From positions 343,209 through 400,711 of the forward strand of contig NW_003130860.1 of assembly GCF_000003605.2 (NCBI RefSeq): a stretch of 57,503 nt of DNA, in the 5' to 3' direction. The position numbers were made by a program, and so were the translations under genes. Origin of the DNA: Saccoglossus kowalevskii. Its lineage: Eukaryota > Hemichordata > Enteropneusta > Harrimaniidae. The notes under the pieces are model-generated. The model saw only the letters and a program-made list of their open reading frames with translations, had not been told where the DNA came from and ran no database searches. Positions 34,701 to 47,000 of this stretch are shown here, in pieces. Within the stretch, counting starts at the first letter, position 1. Every line of letters begins with the position of its first letter.

Positions 34701-37700
34701 GTATATAAATGCGCCCGGGGATTCAATTGAGCGTGTGTAGAGTTGTAACTGTATAAACGGCTGTGTATGCAGTATCATGGAACTTACCTTCGGTGGCAGT
34801 ATCGATTAGTTATTTCATTGAAGCATGTTTTTACCTCCATGAAGGAAATAGGAGAGGGAGAGGATGCTAATGTTTCTTCCTGTTCCATGATCGCTTCGAT
34901 TTAGTTACTTAGTTAATATTCCCGTAATGCGTTTATGTGAATATTTAGCATTCAGTCCACTTCGGAAACAGTCGGAGTTTTACGGATATAATGAAAAACA
35001 CACAAGTTGACCACAAAATATTGCGTAAAAATCACGTTTTTTTCAACATCAGTGCACATGCAATCGACTAAGTTCAATTGAAAATGTCTGGTACAAAGCA
35101 TCACTTGGACCTTTCAAATACTTCAGTGGGACAACATGACGTGTTTTTTGTTTCGTTTTCAAACTGACACAATTTTCCTACAGGAACCACACTCAGTTAC
35201 TTATAATAACCTAACAGGAACGTAGCAGTGTAATGCGCGCATAGAAAGAGAGTTGCATCCTTGTGGCGGGGATTTTTTTTTCAGTTCCAAAAATCGTGAA
35301 TCCAGCCCGTATTGTTTAGTAAATACACAGAAGCGACGACCAATTGAAAGGTAAAAATAGACAATGGTGATAAGACTTGAAACGAAAAATATAAATCGGG
35401 ATTAAAACCCGTCTTTCCTTCTCTCTTATTACCTTCTATGGTTATTAGAACATAAAAAACGTGATTACGCCACGGCACGTAATAACGGTGTGATAATGCA
35501 TCGTGCACATGTTTCATGTTGCGTTTCAAATGTCAAATGTTTAAGCTCAAACTAGTCATACAATGTATTACTAGTCTGAGGTTTAAGCATTGTGAGGTCA
35601 AGCTGTGAAGGAAACAATAAGGTCACCGAATACAACTACGGGCACCGTCGACTAAAACATACATATTAGATTAATTTTTGTTATGTTTTACTGATGGGTA
35701 AAGAACGGCGAAGAAGACGCTAATAGTAAGGTTCGAAGTTCCAGTAAACGTCGAGCAGCCGTACTTTCAATACGAATTTAGTGAACTTTCTCGCGGGTTG
35801 TGTATTGTCACAGTGTACATGTGTTACGTGACTTCTTTGTATAGACGACATATGGGCCAATGACCAAGTAAAAACTTACCCGAATAAACTACATGTTACA
35901 TTCAACCACAAATCACCTGATTAGCTTATTCAGTGACCATGCAATCACATCTTTATTCCGAATCTAGGGTGTTACTGCTCTAAAAATGTCTCATTTTTAA
36001 TTATTGAAGAGAAAGTTGTATTATATACTTGAATCTTATGAATCGTTCAGAAAAAAAAACACACCTTTTATTGTCAGATACAACTAAATGGTTGTTTGAC
36101 CTGGGAAATACTACTCAGGTTCAACGATTCATTACAATATTATTCATACAAAGGAATCAGACAAAATCAGGCAACATACTAATACGTTTTGATGAAATCA
36201 ATCTTAGTTTCACTACAATGAAATAACTATACCCTAGATAACTGATATTTCAGGACTTGGCTTATTCAGCCATACTATAACATATGAATGAATAAATGGA
36301 TATTCTATCCCAACATTGGCTGATACCATGTACATACAGACATTTAATATTCTTATTAATTTATTTCAGGCAATTCCCATATAAAATAACCGATGTAAAA
36401 TAGATAACATGATCCACCCATAAGATATATTAAACCTTAAGTATTTGAACATATCCCCCACCATCTCTAGATACCGCATCTAAAACTACAAGATATGTCA
36501 TTATTCAGAATACATGTATATGACACAATGTTTCGGACTCTTCCAGAGATATGTATTATTTCACAACTTAACTGCAAAGGAATCCTCACTAAGGTACATT
36601 AGAATAACGACTCGCGTTGCACACACAATACAAATGTTGTTATATGCAACATGACTTGCTTTCTTATTCGATCTATCAAAATGTTCGAGAAGGCAACTCT
36701 CAAAGTGCATTTACTAATTTGGAAATAATTGGTTATGTCGTGAATATACACTTGTAGCATATATTACTTATAATATAATTATAAATCTCATAATGGCAGC
36801 ACTGTCTGGTCCATTTTATAAAAATGAGAATCGTACGTAGTTGTTGATGATAACAAATCTGTTTTATTCAATGATATTTCTGCTTCCACTCGTTACCAAC
36901 ATGTCATACATGATGATATTACAAAAATGATACAGGTACAATAATAATAACTGCACTCACCAGGTAGATACTGTTGTTAAACTCGCCCTATCTAACAGAG
37001 TTGCCTTATAGCAACTCCGAGACAACCCGAGCGACATTCTCGGACTCCAGAAAGAGACTCTTTCTCTTTATATTGAAACAACAACGTTGTACATTCAGCT
37101 ACGATAGTGATTAAGCCTATAAGTGTGAACCCACCAATCAGATTGTTATCACCAGTGTTTTTCTATATTTTGCACCAATCATAGACCTTATAAAATAACC
37201 TCTGTTTATCAAATCCAACATTGAGTCAACTTTCCCAAAACTTTACCACAAATCCCCCAAGAACATGGAATACCGTTGTCATCATAATGACAAAGACACA
37301 CCTCAATGTTGTACGCCGTAATCTAGATCAATGCATGAGTACTATATCATAATATGTATAATCTAAATGATATAAATTACATTAATTTATGAAAATACAA
37401 TAAGCACATGAAATAAACAATTGGGCAATGTTTTATAATTCTATAGTGTATTAATGTCTTGTAGTTCAGCCCGCCACTCCCGGCTTTGTGTATGTTAGAA
37501 TTTTAGTATGAAATAATTTAAGAAAAAACTTGCCAAAATCTACTACTTGAGTATTATTTTGGTCGTATACACTTTTAAGGTTCATGCCAGAGTCAACCTA
37601 TTACAGTGTTTTGCACACTTGGATGTAAAAGTTTCGAACTTATTTCCCTGAAATAAAACAATAAACTTGCAAATAGCATGTCACTAATACATATTAAACT

Positions 37701-39060
37701 TATCAAAATAAGTAACTAAAATTAATGTCACTTATTCCTTGTGGAGTAGTTTTTTTATTACAAGTAAAATCATTTTCATTTCCGCGGTAGCTCGAAGCGA
37801 TCAAAATGACCTTCTAAACTCTAATCAATCATAACAGTTGGACAGCAGATTAATATACAGATTTCTGAGTACAACCAAATACACAGTGGCATGTGTCATT
37901 TCTTTTATCAGATTCTTGCATCTCAATTACGTACACTTACATTTTCATCAACATGTTGCTCGCCAATCTTTAGAACAAACGATTTAGTATTTAATAGGCA
38001 CCAATTTAAAACTGTAAGTAGTCATTTTCACCGGGAAATGTACAATACCTTTCCTGATCAAACAAACATTTACTTTTCAATGCTTCACTTCATTTTTGAC
38101 CATGAAATGGATATTTTTTATTGAACACTTGACCGTTTTCACATGATACAATCAGCTGCGTCATTGAAGAGCGTGCTTGTACCACAAGAGCGCTATCAAT
38201 TAGTACTAATGTCTTGCTTCAAGATATTAATTCCCTTCCTTGTATAAAATTAAACCGTCGACCCATTAAAGTAGTGGATATCCATCCGTGTACATAGCGC
38301 TAAGCTTGCTAATTACAACCCTCAAATCACGTGATAAACCCTCGATGGTATCCACGTTATTTTAACCTGATCAAACAGACAAAGACGCACCTATCGTTGA
38401 TATTTTATTTCTTCCAACTTAGAAAAACATGATGTGTGTACAAACCATTTAAATCTTATACGGACGTGTCAAGTAGTTTAATTTATTAATTAGAAAACAT
38501 TTGAAGGTCATTCACGAAATTCAACCTTCAGATTATGGACACAACACAGGAAGGTTTTAATAATGCTTTCCTTCAGTTTCATTCAATTATATATATCATT
38601 CAGTTTAGTGGAAATATTTATAAATTACATTGCATGTGTAACATTTGTAGACCCTAATATGGTCAACGTTAAAGGTCAATATGAACAGAACAGCAGATCC
38701 CATTGATTGTAATAATAAAATCGCTAACATTGAATTACTGTTTTTTTGTCTCCACGTATAAGACTTCAACTAACATCTAAAAGAGTGTCAGATCTCTGCA
38801 ACCAAACAAAATTTGTCATTCAATTGGGAAGTGGAAGTATAAAGCATTTAAGTTAATTTCGTCCTCGCTTTATTTTGATACTTCGACTAAAGTGTGGCCA
38901 TCATAACAACAATCGGAAACTAAAGAATAAATATAAAATCGAATATATTACTGTGTACATATGAACAGTGTATATCATTTACAATACTTATTATCTACGA
39001 GAATTTTATAAAAATAAAAAAAAAATAAACATAGAAGAAGCAGTGAAGCTACCAACATTT
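31740..39060. other. Long gene-free stretch
   Basis: 7.3 kb of AT-rich sequence with no recognisable exon. It holds a TTTA/TCTA microsatellite (33259-33298), a poly-C tract (34299-34311) and a cluster of hairpins (36998-37065). A 44-codon frame at 34387-34521 has no family features. Confidence 0.5.
36998..37065. other. Cluster of three hairpins
   Basis: Three consecutive inverted repeats: GAGTTGC/GCAACTC (36998-37004 with 37011-37017), CCGAG/CTCGG (37017-37021 with 37039-37043) and AGAAAGAG/CTCTTTCT (37049-37065, 1-nt loop). The first two are perfect but short. They could fold into a compact RNA; no known RNA family is recognised. Confidence 0.3.
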
Positions 39061-39069
39061 ATAGGTTAA

Positions 39070-39685
39070 CAATCTGATTAAAATCTGATGTAGTGTACGG
39101 GCTTTAATTATTTTGGCTATAAACTTGTTTTAATTTTATTTTTTTTACTTTTGTTATTAATGCCCTTTTATTTTATTATTTTACTTTGATTTTGATTTTT
39201 TTAATTCCGCCCTACCTACATCTGATCCGACGCCTATGTAAGTCCCGTTCAAATCTCGCGTAAGTAACAGCCAATCACAGTCCCCCTTTTATACAGGCTG
39301 TCGGTTGCTTACTTTTCAGTGTATACGGGCAATTCTTCTGTACATTTATATTTTGCCCACTTGAATAAACCATTAATAGAAAATTGCTAGTATATTTTTA
39401 TTTGCAAAAGAAATTCCACAGCATTTTNNNNNNNNNNNNNNNNNNNNNNNNNNNNNNNNNNNNNNNNNNNNNNNNNNNNNNNNNNNNNNNNNNNNNNNNN
39501 NNNNNNNNNNNNNNNNNNNNNNNNNNNNNNNNNNNNNNNNNNNNNNNNNNNNNNNNNNNNNNNNNNNNNNNAAAATAATAAAATAAAAGGGCATTAATAA
39601 CAAAAGTAATAAAAAATAAAATTAAAATAAGTTTATAGCCAAAATAATTAAAGCCCGTACACTACATCAGATTTTAATCAGATTG
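39070..39685. mobile_element. Foldback element with >110-bp terminal inverted repeats
   Basis: The left arm starts CAATCTGATTAAAATCTGAT at 39070. The right arm is its reverse complement, ending at 39685, and similarity continues ~114 bp with a few changes until the N gap. Flanks carry ATAGGTTAA on both sides (39061-39069 and 39686-39694), a 9-bp target duplication. Long inverted arms and a 9-bp duplication suit a Mutator-like or related non-autonomous DNA transposon. The middle includes an unknown 144-N segment; no transposase is visible. Confidence 0.8.
39428..39571. other. Assembly gap (144 N)
   Basis: The gap lies inside the foldback element, abutting its right arm. The palindromic structure is a plausible cause of the assembly failure. 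Confidence 1.
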
Positions 39686-39694
39686 ATAGGTTAA

Positions 39695-40708
39695 CTGCAT
39701 TGAAACAGTAGCAGTTTCATCACTTCATCTGTACAGAACCTCCTAAGAATTGTGGGAACGGTATTATTGGAAATATTCCTGACAGTAATACAGAACGATA
39801 TAATAGGGAGACAGACATGCAGCTGGTTGGTGTGTGTAAGAGTTTCACGTCTACACGTGTACGGCTTGACTTTATTGTATTTATAGATTTATTGGAAAAT
39901 GATTAAGTTACTCGAAGTGTTCTGCGAGATATAACCAACCAACTATATTGCACGACGTAACCATGTTCTGATTAGAGCTGTTTTTACATTCGAAATGTAG
40001 TATGTCATATATGAATGATACACTTATAAAGAGTGAGTCGAAGAAGAAGCTATATTGTGTGTGATGCTATCAGTGTTATTCGAGTCGATATATTATTGAA
40101 TTCGATGTGTAATATGTTTATGATTTATACAGAGTTGAATATGTTATGTTATGTTACTGCGGTGTTACTGTATTCGATATCTATAATGGTGTTATGGTAA
40201 ACTACAATTTGTTATACCAGTCATTATGTTGTCTGAGCAACTTGAAGTGCTCTGTGATTTGTTATTCATTTATTTTTGACTCAAGCAGTAACACACCAAA
40301 TTATAATAAAAGTAATCAACTTAGGTGTAATATCGAAATGTCACGTTGCCATTTACACTTTCATAAAGTAGATTGAAAATTTAACACTATCACGATCTTG
40401 TAGTCCCATGGGCTTTTTACGTCCCGTATCATTAAATAATGATTGTAATTTGTTACCGGTGACTGTGTGACGTCTTATCACATTAGCTCTTATTATTGTC
40501 TCAAAAATCCGATTTTGGGTGGGACCATTTTCGACTCAAGCTGATGGTAAATCATGAAATAAAAGTACAGACGTGTGGAAAGATATATATTATTTGTTTC
40601 TTTGTCGATATGCATACGACAATCTGGGTGTACAAACCATTTTATATTTGGTCAAAACACATTACAAACATTTTTGACGTTCTCATTTACTTGTATAAAA
40701 CCGTATAT
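39695..40708 (-). other. Probable 3' UTR/downstream region of the C2CD4-like gene
   Basis: Lies directly 3' of the minus-strand stop. Minus-strand AATAAA occurs at 40274-40269 (435 nt after the stop) and 39876-39871. No other feature recognised. Confidence 0.4.
40269..40274 (-). terminator. Candidate polyadenylation signal, C2CD4-like gene
   Basis: AATAAA on the minus strand, 435 nt downstream of the TGA. A second candidate is at 39871-39876. Confidence 0.35.
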
Positions 40709-41055
40709 TCATGGTTCATCATCGAGTTCCATTAAATTATGCCACGTCGGCACTGGTTGATCCGGTGTCTTCATTATTGCTTGCCAGTGATCTAGCTCAC
40801 TTTCCTCAGTTGCTCGGTAGCCAAGCCGAACTTCTCCTATTGCTTCGTCTGATCTAATTCTGTCATGGTCGTATACTGTCATTATGATGCTTACGTGAGT
40901 GTCAGTGTCGTCAACGATGCTGTTACCAACTGTGAACGTGAACGCCTCTTTGAACACTGGAGTTGTAGTTTTCTTCCTCACTCGTGTTTGTTTGTGCATG
41001 ATGGTGTGTCCCTTAGTCTTGTCATTATAGGTGAATTCAATTTTCACGTAGGGAT
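40709..41055 (-). CDS. C2CD4: C2CD4-like exon 3 with stop
   Basis: The acceptor is ATTGTTACAG. The first codon is split (G|AT, D513) and reads DPYVKIEF, then KQTRVRKKTTTPVFKEAFTF, MTVYDHDRIRSDEAIGEV, ESELDHWQAIMKTPDQPVP, TWHNLMELDDEP and TGA. The DPYVK loop 1 end, D.D loop 3, HW..M spacing and terminal WH.L are synaptotagmin C2B signatures. Confidence 0.93.
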
Positions 41056-44000
41056 CTGTAACAATAAATAACATGCAGAAATGAAACTCGTTTTCGCCAA
41101 ATAACCAATACTCAACATTTAGTGAACGAGTAGACAATTCTAAAGCATTCAACATTCGCTAGTTTAAAATCTATTTTGATTCAGTAATGTGATGAATCGA
41201 ATCATTTGACATTCGAAAGGAATGCTCACATCATAGATTATTGTATTCCCTGACAATCAACAAAATTCGATCAGTTTTATTTATTATTAATATTTTCCCG
41301 AGTTTTCATCACTACTACAATAGCGTAGACATCGGACATCTACCTTCGGTTTAAATCATTTCTTGATGAAGCTAATACCCGGTGATATGTAGCGCGAAGG
41401 AAGCAGTCGCAGTACTGTTTCTCTCATAAACAAGACAGTTGCTCTGGTTGGTCAATACATTATCACGTGGTTGTCTGTAAGCGTATATTCTTTTTTCCAA
41501 TGCCTTTTTAATTTGCATCTAACTTGAAATGCCGAAACCATATAACGGTATAATATTAACAGCGACTATAGCGGTGCGGATATCGGATTAGCCTTTTGAT
41601 CAGCGGTTCTATCGGAAATAGTATCACTAGAAATGCTCAAATGTAAAATCATGGTGACCTGTTTTTTTCTTGTCATTATCATTAATTGTTAGTAAGATCA
41701 GAAACCCGAGAAGGGCTAGGGCTAAGATCCAGCCCTTCTAGATACTTATATTATTATATTCAAAAAAACGCAAATCCATACAATAATGTGATGTATACAA
41801 AAAATGAAATATTGTTTTCATTTGTTGAGGTTTGCAGCACTAACAGCACTGTTATACATCAATTTGAAGTAAAATGTGTTCATAACCGTTTAATTTCACG
41901 AAGATGATTTCCTGAATCCAATCCAATCAAACTTATAACAAAACATATTGCATTGCAGGTGGACACAACCTGATTTCATCATGGCCGACTTGGGCAGTGT
42001 TTTTTTTCACTGTAGCGTTCATATATTTGAATGCATGCGTATTTACTCGTAACAGTAGATAACGAGCCCCATTACACTGATAAGAGAGAAACGAGCCATC
42101 ATCCGCGGAATATTCGCGGCCTTTTTTCGGGGGTATTTAGTTTCAAGCATAAATCCAAATCATGCCAATCCAGTTTAGCTCATCAACCGTTGAGAAACAT
42201 TTTCTTGTTCCGATGATTTTAGTTTACCGTTCTTGTGCGTTCGGGATCTAACTGCTCTATATTTTGCCCCGTAGTAATTAGGAGTCTAGTAATTTTATAT
42301 CATATAATTATATTTTAATATTAACGCTCTCCCATGCATAAACCCACTACTGTTTTAGTTACGCAACGTGTACTGAGGGTGACAACGCATGGGATAGAGA
42401 AAGCCGAATGACACTATTTCTATAAATCACGCCCTCCAGTGAAGGGGTGCGTTTGTGACGTCAAATAACGTAAATGGGTGAAGGCGATGTTGTTTAAACT
42501 GAAACTGCGTTTTGTTGTGTAGTCGTTTATCATCTAGAATTTAGTGAGCAAAACGCAAGCAGCCTCCCTGATGCTAGACGAATTAACCGTGTAATATTAC
42601 GTAAGGCATAGTGATTGGCAGTTAATTAATTTCGACTTTTAGTTTAAACTTTATGCCACTAATTCCATTGAACACATTAAATTACTAACTATGACAAGTT
42701 TTGGTGAGGAACAAAAAACGACCAGCTTAGGGTGTATGTAATGTTGAAATAATGGTGATAGATAAATTTTGTTTAAATGTCAGAACTACGGTGTGTCATG
42801 TTAGCTTCAATGGACATGGGATTTCCCCAGTCATTAGTTCAGGAATATCATCTTGCCCTAGCCAGGGATTTAAAAGTGGCATTATTAGGATTTAGACTCT
42901 AAGTGATTCGTTAGTTTCCCATTGACTTTGTTTGAAATATTTTAATCCCGAACTGTGTTTTCTGTCATATAAATAATCGAATATGTTTATCTCATGGTTT
43001 ACACATACCTAGTACCCATTACTAATACTCGTTCCTTGTTTATAAATTAATAAACGCTGCTCGGACTGGTAAATATGATATATAGAAGATAATATTTGGT
43101 AATCGTAGTCCTAAATAACTATTAAAAATAGCTAGACGAAAATAGAAGATAATATTTGGTAATCGTTCCTTGTTTGATTGATTACACGGTAGCTATTGTC
43201 ACGTGTATATAACAACCGTCCGTGCAATGAATGCATGTATGGTAGTATAGCTGTGAATACACTAAGAGATTTCTCGAATGTTTGTTAACACTGATTTAAA
43301 GGGCGGTGGTCGTCGCGACGCGCATGTGCGCCATTTGTATTGACAAACATTGATTTTCCCACAATACAATGCACTCTTCTAATGAAATCATGTGTACGAG
43401 TTTTGACCTGGGCACGAATTGCACCGCCGACGACTCCTTCGATACCTTCCAAACACCCAATTAAAGCTTGGTAACCTCTTAGTTTGTACTCGTTTATCTG
43501 CGCAACAGTCAAAGTCGCCATCTTTGTTTATATGATACCCATATTTTGCGCATCATGATGCATGGCGCGACGATCACCGTCCTTCAAATAAGATGCATTG
43601 TGCGGCATGGCGTGTTTTTTATTTTTATAAATATATTATTTAATTTGTATTATAAATTTATTATATTTATATTTGTTGTTGCGTACATGTAAATTTATAC
43701 AAAATAAACCCAGCCGTATACTTTGGTACAAATTAAACAAAGGTTCTGGTCACGAACAGGAAGTGCGATCAATTAAAGTAATGACCTGGAGGTAATAATA
43801 GGGATTCTCTCAGAAGACAGTCTCAATAAATATAGAACGGAAGCATTGGAAGTGTTCAAGGAAATGAAAACATATGCATACAGTTTAATGCGAAACTAAT
43901 AATTGATATCCACTACTGAAGAACTACTGGAGATTACTACTTGTACTGTATCCATGTGTGAAGTACAATCATCGAACACACAAGATTCACCCGTAAGGAG

Positions 44001-47000
44001 TTCAATTCAATCTCGTATGCTACTTACATACTCAATAAATAACAGAATAAAGCAATCCCTTTGTGTCTAATAATAACATTGTGAACAGAAAAAAAATGTG
44101 TAGTTCTTACCAGGGGCTCCTGTTATACTATTTTTAGGCAAATCTTTGGCTCTCACTATTGTAATCACGATTTGTCGCTGCCTAGGTTGGTAGCACACGG
44201 AGACATTGAGCATACCCAGATCCTGTAATAAAACATAACAAACAAGATGTTTTCAGTTATTTATAAGTTATACGTATGAAACTATATGAAAGTTATCGAG
44301 GGCAGGGTTAGACGTCTTACAAAACATTTTGTGATGACCTGAATTACCTGTGTAATCAAAGTTCCATGCAGGAGACTGAGAGTGAAAGTGAATGACGGTT
44401 TTATTACAATCCTACACGTATATGCAAATTTACAGAGTTACGTTGGCGTGAAAGACGCACGATTGTCGTTGTTCGGCCGGCAATAGTGGAGACATGCTTT
44501 GTATAGGCGATGTGTTTGTTCTTTGGTCAATGTCAACAGCAGTTATAGTTTTATGTGTCGTTTGATACAACGTCTCGAATATGTGATCTGAAACATGAAC
44601 TACGGGTAATAGCAATAACAATTTACTATTTACCATTTCACAATTAAGGTGAAATATTTGTATATGAAATTTCCACGGAATTTCCGTTCAGACCGAGAAA
44701 AAAATTTCTATTTGAAATTCCTATTTCAATAGCACTTTTTTGCGTGTGTATGTCAAAAAGCTGATTTTATAATTAATTTTTTGGGCCGAGGAGAAATATT
44801 TTGTTGTTGTGTTTTCACTACACAAACTGAGTGTTGGGAAGTTGAAAATACGATGCTGTAAACAACAAAATTTGAAATTTGTATAATATACAATATTTTA
44901 AAACAAAATCCAGTAAGAATAATAATAATAACAGTTGATTTTTCATGTGCTTAGTAGCCCCAAGCGGTCATTGGAATGAGCGTACCCAACTACGTGTATA
45001 CACATTGAACGTTACGACTTTGATCGTCGCCGCTTCGTGAATACTCAGGAGATTCGAACCAAATCTTCTATTCATGGCACTGTGATTAACGCTGTAGTTG
45101 AATTCAGATTATTTATTGTGCTATATTTATTTAGAATCGTGTTTCCCAAGACGCTACTTTACAGACTATCACGCCAATTGAAATAACATAGCTAATGTGG
45201 CATTCAGTGGGATTAAACTAGCGTACGCCTGGATTGGATTAACTCATTTTGAAATTCAATTGAATGTGTGTCTGCTTGTTAGGGTTTTTGGCGATGTTTT
45301 ACGTTAATACATTACCGTACTGACGTACAATGACGCGCCTGATGTAAACCATATCAAAGATAGTATGAAACCCTTAGAGGGACCAAAGTTCACGGGAAAA
45401 TGAGATACTTTCCTCTAGGGAGAAGAGAATAAGGTTAAAACGAATGATTCGATAACTAACTAATGGTGGCGAGTGGAGATCAAGGCGAGTATCACAACAG
45501 TATTTTACCAATGGTTTCACTTCCATTTCGGTTTTACTGATTTCTAGCAAGAAAAAAACAAATTTACATTTCTAATGACGATAGGAAATATACATGCATA
45601 TATCTATAATTACTAGTTTCAGTGTAATAGAAGGTTATTACGCGGATACCGAAAAGTATGCACGAATACAGTACGGCGGAGTATCGACTGACGCGCAGCG
45701 GAGGTCGATGCGATGGCGTACTGTCTGAGTACATATTTTGATCTTATCCTCACAATGATACATCATGGGAATGCCGAATTCGAGAAGTTTATAACAGATT
45801 CAGCGAACTTCTTTGTGTGGAGTCCGGTCAAACCCTGGGGGCTGCCATGTTTGTTTTTATTATTAGAGGACGCTTACGCGCGTAATCGTTCCATATTTGG
45901 AATTCGCGTTTCCTAATATGGTAGGTTGACAATATCCAGTGCAATACCGTAAACTTACGGCACGCTGTGACTTATGGCGTTACAGTGACAGATGTATAAT
46001 AATATTAAATATTTTTACATTGCTACACTACACAACGCTACACTACATTACACTATTTGTTAATATGTTTGTATATTTACAGGCCAATAAACACTTTTTA
46101 TAAATACTTGCACTACTTCATGTTGATGCAACGTGTTGTGTAGTTGTGAAAATAGAAATGAGATAAATATTATTAGTCAACATGTTTTGTATATTTTCCA
46201 CCTCCATTCTGCACTAAAGTACAATCGCATATTTAGTGTCTAATACACTGCATTACACTGCACTCCACTACAATATACATGTAAATCAATACTGAAACAA
46301 TACACTACAATACAATACAATACAATGCAATGCAACGCAGTGCAACGCACCGCAACGCAATACATTATTAGTATCGTAAAATGGTGAAAAACGTATTTAT
46401 TTATATCTTAGATATTTTGCCATATGCTGCGTGTTGGTGTACGCGATTCATTCTCTTACATAGTTACTTGGTTGATTTATCGCGTGTTATCCTCTTGGCT
46501 TGAGTATATTACGCTGTGTAGTGCTATCGCAGGGTTGTTAGACACAATTTAATGTGATTTTTTTACGAGTTTAAGCGCACTCACAATGTATAATGACTAG
46601 GAGAAAACAGTACTTATCACGCAATGGAGGGTGACATGGCAAATGAATGTGTTCATGCAATGTGCAATACATGAAATCGTTATGTTAGACGGCTGTGATG
46701 AAATAACATTGCCGCGTGTTTGGGCAACGTTTTGTGTGGGTGTAACAGCACATAGGAAGGCAAGACGAACAATTGAGCCAAGTATTGAGAAAAACATTTC
46801 ATAACTCTGAATACATGGGTATGAATAAGCCACTCGTCGTGACCAAAGCATAAGACGTTGTTGATCACACAGCCAAGGGGCATGCGTTTAAAGTATACTG
46901 ACTTTCCATACGATGCAAGAAACGCCGCATCCTGTCGAAATATTGCGTGACCTTTTATGACATAAAAGTGTTTGAATTCGAACGATGAAACTGAGCTCTA

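Noticed and set aside
45045-45065. GGTTCGAATCTCC on the minus strand, tRNA T-loop-like
   Set aside because: The five-base stems around the loop do not pair and no anticodon or D arm could be found at the right distance.
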